A stretch of 50,956 nucleotides of DNA, taken from Paeniroseomonas aquatica (GTDB lineage Bacteria; Pseudomonadota; Alphaproteobacteria; Acetobacterales; Acetobacteraceae). The stretch is from the NCBI RefSeq assembly GCF_030409335.1, contig NZ_JAUFPN010000080.1, positions 1,122 through 52,077 of the forward strand, read 5' to 3'. Below are positions 43,986 through 50,956 of the stretch, piece by piece. How positions within the stretch are numbered: position 1 is the first letter of the stretch; every line of letters begins with the position of its first letter. The translations under genes and the position numbers were made by a program. The notes beneath the pieces are model-generated. The model saw only the letters and a program-made list of their open reading frames with translations. It was not told the origin of the DNA and made no database searches.

Positions 43986-44174
43986 TCATTTTGGCTTGCC
44001 TGACGTTTTGGCGATACTATGAATTCCGATTGCTAAAACCGGGGCATTGGCTATTGCTTCAACGTCAGCCCGATCGTGCCTCACCACGCTCCCAAGGCTG
44101 AACTCTCTTTCGGTAAAACCGGTATGCCTGGCTAAATGCTCGAGATTAACGTTTTTATATTTTGTTCCGCCCAA
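43986..44174 (-). CDS. Small hypothetical protein, low GC
   Basis: 62 residues from a TTG at 44,174, or a frameshifted extension of the coiled-coil gene that overlaps it by about 20 bases. It reads YKNVNLEHLARHTGFTEREF and SLGSVVRHDRADVEAIANAP, a natural composition with no recognised domain. The lower GC matches its neighbours in 43.5-44.5 kb. Confidence 0.4.
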   Translation of the reverse strand: MGGTKYKNVNLEHLARHTGFTEREFSLGSVVRHDRADVEAIANAPVLAIGIHSIAKTSGKPK

Positions 44175-44388
44175 GCTTACTAGGCGCTAAATTTGTCCGT
44201 CCTAATACCTTCCTTATTGTTCCTTTATTGAACTCGCCCTCGAGTGCCTCCATACGATGTAAGCGCGTTTCGAGAGCAGCTAGACGCCGTTCGATCGCAT
44301 TCAGGCGATTAGCTCGCCCCTCCTCTCTGTCTCGTAAGCTATCAACGACGGCTTGCGTAAGTTCAAACTCGGATGGCATGCCCGTCAT
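44155..44388 (-). CDS. Small coiled-coil protein
   Basis: 77 residues. FELTQAVVDSLRDREEGRAN and RLNAIERRLAALETRLHRME form a heptad-rich helix. It is divergent from the XRE regulator gene, with an inverted-repeat operator in between, so the two are probably under the same control. Family unknown. Confidence 0.5.
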   Translation of the reverse strand: MTGMPSEFELTQAVVDSLRDREEGRANRLNAIERRLAALETRLHRMEALEGEFNKGTIRKVLGRTNLAPSKLGRNKI

Positions 44389-44442
44389 GTGGCCTGTCCC
44401 GCCCTACACGAGGTGTCAGGGTCAATCCATACTCACCCTGCT

Positions 44443-44477
44443 TTGTTGAGTATACTCCGTAGTAGAATACTCAACAA
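44443..44477. promoter_or_regulatory. Inverted-repeat operator between coiled-coil gene and XRE regulator
   Basis: TTGTTGAGTAT (44,443-44,453) and ATACTCAACAA (44,467-44,477) are perfect 11-base arms around 13 bases. The left arm also forms the small palindrome GAGTATACTC. It lies 18 bases upstream of the regulator ATG, a typical autoregulatory site. Confidence 0.75.
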
Positions 44478-44495
44478 GCCGCTGCCCTCTCGCCC

Positions 44496-44723
44496 ATGCA
44501 CATACGGGAGGTCCTCGCGCAAAATTTGCGGCGATTACGCCGTGACAGATGCTTGTCGCAGGAGGAATTAGCGCATCGCGCGGAAATCGACCGAACGTAC
44601 GTCAGCGCTCTCGAACGGGGGGTCTACAGCGCAAGCGTTGACGTCGTTGACAAACTTGCGCAAGCATTAGGGATCGAGGCGAGCGATCTTTTACGCGCTT
44701 CGAGGCGCAAGACTGGAGATTAG
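44496..44723 (+). CDS. XRE-family transcriptional regulator (short HTH)
   Basis: A 75-residue Cro/CI-type HTH protein: VLAQNLRRLRRDRCLSQEEL, AHRAEIDRTYVSALERG and VYSASVDVVDKLAQALGIEA match the HTH_3 consensus throughout. Regulators of this size often control restriction-modification, toxin-antitoxin or defence genes. The perfect operator upstream implies autorepression. Gabija genes follow on the opposite strand, so control of them is possible but not shown. Confidence 0.88.
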   Translation: MHIREVLAQNLRRLRRDRCLSQEELAHRAEIDRTYVSALERGVYSASVDVVDKLAQALGIEASDLLRASRRKTGD

Positions 44724-45069
44724 GATCGGACTCACTGACGGACCTTAACACTGCCTGGGCAGTCTAAAATCTGATGGTGCCTTGAGCTTGCGCCGGCAGT
44801 GCGGACATCGGATCGGGGTGACGAGGTCGGCGAACAGCCGCGTCATGATGGCGCGGCGCACGGCCGGGAGGCTCGGCGATGGTGGCGGTCCCGGAACCTG
44901 ACCCGGCATTTTCCCCCGACCCCATCGAGCGCTGCCCGGCGAGGCGGAGATGCTGCCGCCAGACAACTGGCGCGACCCCAGATAGATCACGCGTGACGGG
45001 CTCAGGCCCTGCGTCGCCGGAAAAGGATTGCCGGCATAGCGCTGCTCGCACAGCGTCCGCAGCTCAGCT
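44724..45069. other. Gap between XRE gene and gajB, possible gene remnant
   Basis: An open minus-strand frame (44,745-45,140) contains IRCPHCRRKLKAP, a CxxC zinc-ribbon-like piece, and CEQRYAGNPFPATQ. It overlaps the gajB 3' end and has no clear start. I regard it as remnant or non-coding. Confidence 0.35.
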
Positions 45070-46893
45070 TTATTCGGCGGATAGCAGCAGTACGCAGACG
45101 TCGTCAGTGGGAGACATGACAGTTGTGCGGATCTTTGCACGTGTCACGCTGACACGGAAATTTTGGCGCGCCTGGGTCATCGCGCCTGTGTTTACATTGC
45201 CGCCAACGATACGATCCGGGTTGCCCACGATCTCCCCCTTGAAACGCTTTGGCCAGCCTTCGAATATGATGACTTCGTCGAACTGCTTACCCTTGGCTTT
45301 GTGCATGTTCATGATGACGACCCCGGACTCTGGCTTATGCGCCGTCGCGAAATGCTCCTTGACGAATGCCTGCCGCGTGATGGCTAGTGCGTTCTTGTAG
45401 CCGCCGGTGTCGCGCCAATCCTGTGAAAGGCTCTGACGCAGTTGCGTACCACGTTCGAGCAGGCGGACATTGCGGGCTTCCTGCGCCACCTCGACGAGCC
45501 TCGTGCAGGCGCCGGCCTCAAGGACGGCTCGAACGGCAGTCCAATCGGCATCGGGCTGTCCGGTCAAGGTAATGGCTGTCGCGGCCTGGTAGACCGCGAA
45601 GGTGGTCTGGAGGACACCGTTACCTGGCGGTGCCTTGCCCCTGGCGAGATATCCATTCCACTTTTCAAGTGCCGATCTGAAACGCACGGCATCGGCCAAA
45701 TTGCCCTTCGTCGGTGTCGCCCCGCCGCGTCCGTTCAAAAAGCTGCAAAGCAAGTCGACAAATTTATCAATGCGGTCTCTGTGAATGCTTTGTTGCAGGA
45801 GGAAAGCGATCACCTCGGCGGCAAGGATGGGACCTTCCATATCCACTGCAGCCGTATGCGTGATGGGCGGCACTTTGCCGAATGGCGCGCTCAGATTGTC
45901 TGACACCAGACGCGTCATGCGCTTCGTCGGAACCAGAATCGCGAGCGACCAGTCGCGGCGACCGAGCGCGATGAGCCGTTGCCGTGCCTGCAGAACCTGC
46001 GCGACGAGCGATGTAAAGGCTTGATTAGGATTAGACCCGAAGCCTTCGAATTCAACGCCCTGATAAGGCTCGTCGCGAAAATTGCCCGTGAGGAGATGAT
46101 TGCCAAAAATCGCGATATCCGTGCCTTTGCTCCGGTGATTTTCGTTGGCCAAGTCGTGCTCGGAGGGTTTAAATGCCTCCTTGAAGTGGTTAAGGCGCTT
46201 GGGATCGGCTCCAATAAAATCGAAGATTCGCTGCTCGGGATCAGCCAGTGCGATTAGCGTGCTGCTGTTCCCGATTGCCTCGACCACGCGCCATTGCTGG
46301 GCGCTCGTGTCTTGAAATTCGTCAAGGACGATGAATGGGTACATGGTCGACACAAGCTCGCGGACCTTGGCCGAGCCGTGCAGCAAGATGGCCACCCGCT
46401 CCGCGAATAATTCGAAACAGACCTTGCCCTCTTCCGTCGCCAGACGCATACGCTCGGCCACTTCCAGCGCGGCCTTCTGCGCTTTCTCCTCGTCTGACAG
46501 CTTGGACTGCGCCTTGAAGGCGCTGCGAATGGTCGAAAGCGCGATCGCCTCGTTCGGCGGCGTCAAGATCGTCATCCGCCGCGGAAACCCGACCAGATAG
46601 CCGTGCGCCTTGAGGATGCGCCAGAAGAATGAGTGGTAGGTATCGACTTCGATCCGCCTCTTTTCTTCCTTCGTGACCGACTGTTGTTCATCGATCGCCT
46701 CAAACACGCGCGAGACAGTCGCGCGCGCGAAGCTGAGAAAAAGGATGCGCTGCCCCGGCCGCAGTTTCTCGCGCGCGATCTTGGCCGCCTTCAAGATCGA
46801 CACGGTGGTCTTGCCAGAGCCAGGACCGCCCACGACGAGCTGATGCCCCTCGGTAATCAGAACATCCTTTTGCGCCTGCGTCAGATCGACCAT
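45070..46893 (-). CDS. gajB: Gabija-type UvrD-like helicase GajB
   Basis: A 607-residue superfamily 1A helicase. It begins MVDLTQAQKDVLITEGHQLV, with Walker A VGGPGSGKTTVSILKAA. FIVLDEFQDTSAQQWRVVEAI is Walker B with DEFQDT, LIALADPEQRIFDFIGADP is motif III, and VVIMNMHKAKGKQFDEVIIFE and RVSVTRAKIRTTVM are motifs V-VI. In Gabija, GajB senses single-stranded DNA ends and works with the GajA nuclease against phage. It starts 8 bases after gajA and is longer than the best-known GajB, with a middle insertion. The gene order OLD nuclease then UvrD helicase supports Gabija. Confidence 0.85.
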   Translation of the reverse strand: MVDLTQAQKDVLITEGHQLVVGGPGSGKTTVSILKAAKIAREKLRPGQRILFLSFARATVSRVFEAIDEQQSVTKEEKRRIEVDTYHSFFWRILKAHGYLVGFPRRMTILTPPNEAIALSTIRSAFKAQSKLSDEEKAQKAALEVAERMRLATEEGKVCFELFAERVAILLHGSAKVRELVSTMYPFIVLDEFQDTSAQQWRVVEAIGNSSTLIALADPEQRIFDFIGADPKRLNHFKEAFKPSEHDLANENHRSKGTDIAIFGNHLLTGNFRDEPYQGVEFEGFGSNPNQAFTSLVAQVLQARQRLIALGRRDWSLAILVPTKRMTRLVSDNLSAPFGKVPPITHTAAVDMEGPILAAEVIAFLLQQSIHRDRIDKFVDLLCSFLNGRGGATPTKGNLADAVRFRSALEKWNGYLARGKAPPGNGVLQTTFAVYQAATAITLTGQPDADWTAVRAVLEAGACTRLVEVAQEARNVRLLERGTQLRQSLSQDWRDTGGYKNALAITRQAFVKEHFATAHKPESGVVIMNMHKAKGKQFDEVIIFEGWPKRFKGEIVGNPDRIVGGNVNTGAMTQARQNFRVSVTRAKIRTTVMSPTDDVCVLLLSAE

Positions 46894-46901
46894 CGCACCC
46901 T

Positions 46902-48728
46902 CTAAAATCCGGGTGCGGGGGCGGCTAGCCCGCCGTGAACTGGCGGAGCGGGCGGCACGGCCGGCGGATCACAGATCGCCTTTAGCGTTATGCAGGCATC
47001 GCGGATCCAGGACGGGATTTCGGCCTCGGAGCACTGGCCGAGGAAATCAGCGATGCCCCAGTTGCCCTTTGCCCAGGCGAAATATTCTTTTAACGCCGCA
47101 ATCACATTGGCCTTCGGATCGGGATATCTCACAAAGATATGCGGCGGCCAGTCGAGCGCGCCGGAAAACCGCTCGAGTGCATCCTGGGTCGTATTCTTAA
47201 GAATGAGATCTTCGATCCCTTTCTCCTCGTGCATGAATAGCCGCTCGACCTGGGCTTCGATTGCCGCCTTCGCCGGATCGGCCTGCTTATCGCAAAGCGC
47301 GAACGTGCGCTTACCCAGGCCCTTATACAGCCCTGCGAGATCGGCGATTTGGGACTCGGTGCCAGCGTCGATGATGCAGATGCCGAGCGCCTCAAGCGAG
47401 GCGTAGGTAGCGGGGTTTAGCTCCGACAGCCTCCGCGCGGCCACCGGAAAGGCGCTGGTCTCGGTGGCGCCTTCGGCGATCAGCACGCGACGAGATAGAA
47501 GGCCCTCGCAGAAGCGAGTGCGGAACTCTTGCCGATAACGCTTGTGTTTGACGCTGTCGGGCAATGCTATCTGCGCTTGGCTGAGCACACCGTCACTGGC
47601 CCGCGACAGGATCACGGTCTCGTTAAGCTTAAATTCCTCGAGGACGTAGGGCGAATGCGATGTGACGATCGACTGCGCGGCCAGCTTGCGCAGCTCATGC
47701 ACGATCCGTTTCTGCGCATAGGGCGGGATCGCGGTTTCGACCTCTTCCATGGCGAAGATGACGTTTTGCTTATCCTCAGCGATTTGCGATAGCATCGCCA
47801 AGACCAACATGTTGATCGTGCCGGTGCCTTGTCGGTAGAAGGGTGCGGCGTGGTCGCCGTCGCCGGTGGCGATGAAGGCGGTCACTACATTGCGCAGATG
47901 CTCACGTGTGAGGTTCGACACCTTGAGGTGTGGCTTCACACCCCATTCCCGCGGCACATATTTTTTCAGCGACTTGTCGATGCTGGCGAGCACCCCGGAA
48001 ATCCCGATCGTAGGGTCACTTGCCACGTCGAAGGCGGCGAGCGTGCTGATCGTTCCCTCCCACATCTGCGGCCGAATTTCTTTCAGCCGCAGGATGATGT
48101 CGAGCAAGCTACCACGCTCCAGGCCCAGCGCCCGCGAGCCGGTGCGCAGAGAACGCAGGAACAGGAAGCCGCAATGCTGCTTGTCCTTTTTGGTGAACGG
48201 CTCGGGCTTGTCTTCTTCCGTCAGGCTGCGTGAATAGAACGAGTTGCCGACGAAATCGTCCTCATCGGAATCGTAGGCGCCGATGAAGGTGACGCGCAAC
48301 GCTGCCTTGATGTTCGCGGCATCGACACCCGCCGGGTGGGCCTCGATGAAAAAATCGCCGGTTTCGATATTGAGCCATTCGATATTGCCGCCGAACCTGG
48401 CCTCCTGCTCTTCCGACAGGCCAATGATGGTGACTTCGACGGTAATCTTCGGGGCTTCGACTGCGGCCGCCTCTTCAGCCTCATCGGGCACGGCGCCTTC
48501 CTCAACGGAAGCTGCCACCCCAGGGAGATATTTACCCTCAAAAAAATCATGCTCATCGACTGGAGGGCGACGGCTCAGTCTATCCGGCCCGAGCGCAAGA
48601 TCTATCGCTTCCAGAAGCGACGATTTGCCTGTGTTGTTGTCGCCGATGAGGACGGCATGGTCGGGCAGCACTAGCTTTGCAGATCTGATGCCCCGAAAAT
48701 TCTCAATCAATACGGCGTAAATTTTCAA
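46902..48728 (-). CDS. gajA: Gabija-type OLD-family ATP-dependent endonuclease GajA
   Basis: About 608 residues from TTG 48,728 (AGGGGG seven bases upstream), which gives the typical start MKIYAVLIENFRGIRSAKLV; an ATG 39 bases upstream is an alternative. An ABC-type ATPase domain follows with Walker A IGDNNTGKSSLLEAID, a signature-like region near YRQGTGTINML, Walker B VIFAMEEVETAIPP and the His switch IVTSHSPYVLEEF. The C-terminal TOPRIM nuclease shows VLIAEGATETSAFP, ICIIDAGTESQ and FALCDKQADP (metal-binding acids). Class 2 OLD nucleases paired with a UvrD helicase form Gabija. GajA is held inactive by nucleotides and nicks DNA when they are depleted. Confidence 0.88.
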   Translation of the reverse strand: MKIYAVLIENFRGIRSAKLVLPDHAVLIGDNNTGKSSLLEAIDLALGPDRLSRRPPVDEHDFFEGKYLPGVAASVEEGAVPDEAEEAAAVEAPKITVEVTIIGLSEEQEARFGGNIEWLNIETGDFFIEAHPAGVDAANIKAALRVTFIGAYDSDEDDFVGNSFYSRSLTEEDKPEPFTKKDKQHCGFLFLRSLRTGSRALGLERGSLLDIILRLKEIRPQMWEGTISTLAAFDVASDPTIGISGVLASIDKSLKKYVPREWGVKPHLKVSNLTREHLRNVVTAFIATGDGDHAAPFYRQGTGTINMLVLAMLSQIAEDKQNVIFAMEEVETAIPPYAQKRIVHELRKLAAQSIVTSHSPYVLEEFKLNETVILSRASDGVLSQAQIALPDSVKHKRYRQEFRTRFCEGLLSRRVLIAEGATETSAFPVAARRLSELNPATYASLEALGICIIDAGTESQIADLAGLYKGLGKRTFALCDKQADPAKAAIEAQVERLFMHEEKGIEDLILKNTTQDALERFSGALDWPPHIFVRYPDPKANVIAALKEYFAWAKGNWGIADFLGQCSEAEIPSWIRDACITLKAICDPPAVPPAPPVHGGLAAPAPGF

Positions 48729-49106
48729 TGCAAATCCCCCTGACATCATGCATTTAATCGTCTGCAACCGCCAATATTAAACATAGTTCGACGGAAACAT
48801 AAAGGCACGAAATAGCACTATTTGAGTGGTATCAGCCCCGGATGTGCTTTAGCTAACCAGCAAAACTTCTGTGGTATATTTTGGGAGTACGCAGAAGAAT
48901 CTTGGACGTCATTTTAGGGCGCAAAGCGGTAGTTGAGGAGTTGCACGTCTACGTCCGCTCTCCACCCAACTCAGGCATTTTATTGCCATTCAGAAGCGGG
49001 TTTCTAAAGATCTAATAACCGCCCGATGAACTCCTGACTCTCGTGTGAATGGCGACCGTCTGCGCTGCGTGATGCGCTTTTCCCTGTCGATTCGCAGGGG
49101 CATGGC
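48729..49106. other. Gabija upstream region, no gene recognised
   Basis: An AT-rich stretch (48,740-48,900) immediately before gajA is the likely promoter of the defence operon. No palindromic operator stands out. The right part (49,000-49,106) probably belongs to the IS630 element. Confidence 0.4.
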
Positions 49107-50076
49107 ATGGGCGCGGCGGTGCCGATCCGGACGGACATCGAGGCAGCTGAGCTGCGTCGCCTGGCGCGACGCGAGGCGGACGGGCGCGTTGCCGCCCGGC
49201 TGCTCGGTCTGGCCAATGTGCTGGACGGGATGAGCCGAGATGTCGCCGCGCGGGCCGCCGGCATGGATCGGCAAACGCTGCGCGATTGGGTGCACCGCTT
49301 CAACGCCGCTGGTGTCGCTGGCTTGCGCGATCAGCCGCGCCCTGGCCGGCCGGTCTGGCTCACCGAGGGTCAGCAGGCGACGCTGAAGGCGATCGTGCTG
49401 CGCGGTCCGGATCCAGACCGCGAGGGTGTTTCCGCTTGGCGCATCGTCGACCTCTGCCGGATCGCCGGTTCGACGTATACGTCGAACCGCTCCGGAGTTG
49501 CCTAACACGAGGGCGGCATGCTGCGGCTGGTGAAGTCCCTCGATCTATCCTGGCAGAAGACGCGCCCCTGCCACCCGAAGGCCGACAGGGCCGCGCAGGA
49601 GCACTTTAAAAGGAGGGCCTTGCCGCCGCGCTGATCGCCGTCGCAAAGGCGCATCCTGAAGCCGAGGTCCAACTCTGGTGCCAGGACGAGGCCCGCGTCG
49701 GCCAGAAGGGCCGCGGCGCCCGCGTCTGGTTCGAGCGCGGCGTCCGCTCCGAGGGCGTGATCGACCACCGTTACGCCTCGGCCTGGCTCTACGGCGCCGT
49801 CCGCCCTGGCACCGACGAGGCCTTCGCCCTCGTCATGACCGAGGTCGGCGCCGCCGCCATGCAGGCCTTCCTCAACCGTTTCGCCGCGACGCTCCCCAAC
49901 GGCGTGCATGCCGCCCTGATGCTCGACGGCGCCGGATGGCACACCGCAGGCGCGATCGTCGTACCCGACAACGTCAGCCTGGTCTTAAGGCTGGATTCGA
50001 GGTCGTGCGCTTCGTGCCAGAGATGGACAGCTTCCTCTACCGGCGGCATCGCCAGGAATTACAGGCGGCGGCCTAG
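49107..50076 (+). pseudogene. IS630-family transposase, multiply frameshifted and truncated
   Basis: The first frame (49,107-49,505) encodes the Homeodomain-like start: LARREADGRVAARLLGLANV, MSRDVAARAAGMDRQTLRDW and VHRFNAAGVAGLRDQPRPGR. Later frames give HPEAEVQLWCQDEARVGQKG, ASAWLYGAVRPGTDEAFALV and ALMLDGAGWHTAGAIVVPDN, parts of the IS630 DDE domain (D in DEARVG, D in LDGAGWH). After VPDNVSLV the expected LPPYSPELNPVE region is missing, and the sequence jumps to EVVRFVPEMDSFLYRRHRQE, which I cannot place. The element is dead. Confidence 0.8.
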
Positions 50077-50471
50077 CGCCGGGAGGATGGAGAGCAGACG
50101 CCGATCTGCCGATCTCGTTCGCATTGTGAAGGACGAGCACCTCGGCATCTGGCAGGGCATGGTCTGGGTTGCCGAGCGCACCCATAACGAATGGTCTAGT
50201 TAGGGTCGGGAGCAGCCAAAGCGGCTACGCCCGCTTCGCTCCATCAGGCACCGGTAAGCAGACAGGCTTCTCTCGACCAAACCCGGTCATCCAGTTCACT
50301 ACAGAAATTTTGGTTTGGGCTGCAGCCAACGTTGTAGCGGCATTTTGAAGTGGGCTCTCGGATGGCACGATTGCCTTCTCGATGCATGCCCGGCCATCAC
50401 GATCCGCCACTGAAATAGCGTCCCATCCTATTGGGCTTGCGCTCGACCCTTGTTTTCATTGAGTGTAGAGA
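50077..50471. other. Gap between IS630 debris and umuD, short doubtful frames
   Basis: A short plus-strand frame from 50,087 (MESRRRSADLVRIVKDEHLG, then IWQGMVWVAERTHNEWSS) and a 61-codon minus-strand frame (50,225-50,410) are present. Neither has a good start signal or known domain; they may be gene remnants. Confidence 0.3.
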
Positions 50472-50486
50472 GAACGAATCGGGAAC
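50472..50486 (+). promoter_or_regulatory. LexA (SOS) box upstream of umuD-like gene
   Basis: GAAC (50,472-50,475), seven bases, GAAC (50,483-50,486). The direct repeat GAAC-N7-GAAC (equivalent to GTTC-N7-GTTC) is the LexA box of alphaproteobacteria. It ends 7 bases before the ATG at 50,494, so LexA would block expression until DNA damage. Confidence 0.8.
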
Positions 50487-50493
50487 AATTGCT

Positions 50494-50922
50494 ATGCTCA
50501 TGTCTATTCCACTCGCCACCTTCCTCACCAACCTCCCCATGCCGCTGCATGGCCGCTTCGTGCCGGCAGGCTTCCCCTCGCCTGCCGACGACTACCTGGA
50601 AGGCGAGATAGACTTGGCGACCTTCCTGATTGAGCGGCCCAGCTCAACCTTCGTCATGCGCGTCTCCGGTCAATCGATGACCGGCGCCGGCATCATGGAC
50701 GGCGACTACATCATTGTGGATCGCAGCGTGACGGCGCGGCATGGTCATATCGTCGTGGCGAACTGCAGTGGTGATATGACGATCAAGCGGCTGCATATAC
50801 TGGCCCGAGGCCGCGCCGTCCTCCGAGCCGAACATCCCGATTTTCCGGAGTTTGTCATTTGCGAGGAGACACCTGCCGAGGTGTGGGGCGTCGTCGTCGC
50901 CACGTTTCGAAAAACACTCTAG
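50494..50922 (+). CDS. umuD: UmuD-like autoproteolytic SOS protein (LexA/S24 family)
   Basis: About 142 residues from ATG 50,494 (ATG 50,500 is equally possible). The Ala-Gly cleavage site is in GRFVPAGFPSPADDYLEG. The catalytic Ser is in MRVSGQSMTGAGIMDGDYIIVDR and the catalytic Lys in GDMTIKRLHI. There is no N-terminal HTH, so it is UmuD rather than LexA. After RecA-stimulated self-cleavage UmuD' joins UmuC as DNA polymerase V for error-prone translesion synthesis; umuC would lie beyond the window's right edge. It follows IS debris, and accessory umuDC copies are common on mobile regions. Confidence 0.9.
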   Translation: MLMSIPLATFLTNLPMPLHGRFVPAGFPSPADDYLEGEIDLATFLIERPSSTFVMRVSGQSMTGAGIMDGDYIIVDRSVTARHGHIVVANCSGDMTIKRLHILARGRAVLRAEHPDFPEFVICEETPAEVWGVVVATFRKTL

Positions 50923-50956
50923 CCTGGATTATGCGCGAAGGCTGACGGGCATGGTG

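Overview
The window comes from a high-GC alphaproteobacterium, most likely Acetobacteraceae/Rhodospirillales (Roseomonas-like). The evidence is the strongly G/C-biased third codon positions of the chromosomal genes, an Asp-rich (Mg-type) HemB, an LpxR-type lipid A deacylase, an MmgE/PrpD protein, and a LexA box of the alphaproteobacterial GAAC-N7-GAAC form. I inferred taxonomy from gene content only.

Chromosomal backbone, left part (1-11.8 kb): the end of an IS66-type insertion lies just upstream of an outer-membrane porin. Then come an SDR dehydrogenase, a coupled metY-like/hemB pair, mazG and a small membrane protein. A minus-strand housekeeping operon follows, read right to left: D,D-carboxypeptidase, tmk, holB, metG, tatD, MBL hydrolase.

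That operon is split inside tmk by a cargo-carrying element of about 24.5 kb (about 11,799-36,257). The tmk start (MRRGRFITLEGG) is at 36,258-36,293 and the rest (EGAGKST...) is at 11,215-11,798. The two ends share imperfect inverted repeats (TATC[G/A]CCCC ... GTGTACC). At its left end the element carries a tightly overlapping operon: three tyrosine-recombinase-like proteins, two small HTH/coiled-coil proteins and a RecD2-like helicase. At its right end it carries a complete, sequence-divergent thymidylate kinase, which would replace the essential gene it destroys. Between these are a PrlF-YhaV toxin-antitoxin pair with a palindromic operator, and a chromate-resistance cluster: chrB, a frameshifted chrA, a DUF1259 protein, a DUF1080-like protein, a Cj0069-like ATP-grasp protein, and a GMC oxidoreductase-DUF1080 fusion broken by an IS3 element. 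A nickel/cobalt efflux module (rcnR-rcnA) with its operator and a low-GC DUF2971 gene complete the cargo.

Right backbone (36.3-42.2 kb): D,D-carboxypeptidase, RlpA, an MltB-type transglycosylase (all cell-wall genes), MmgE/PrpD and LpxR.

Second accessory region (42.2 kb to the end): it begins at a tRNA-Ser(UGA) that stops in the T loop, followed by three 15-bp-spaced repeats and several small, partly broken genes. One of these is a homologue of a small protein in the tmk element. Next come an XRE regulator with an inverted-repeat operator, a complete Gabija-type GajA-GajB pair, IS630 debris, and a umuD-like gene preceded by a LexA box.
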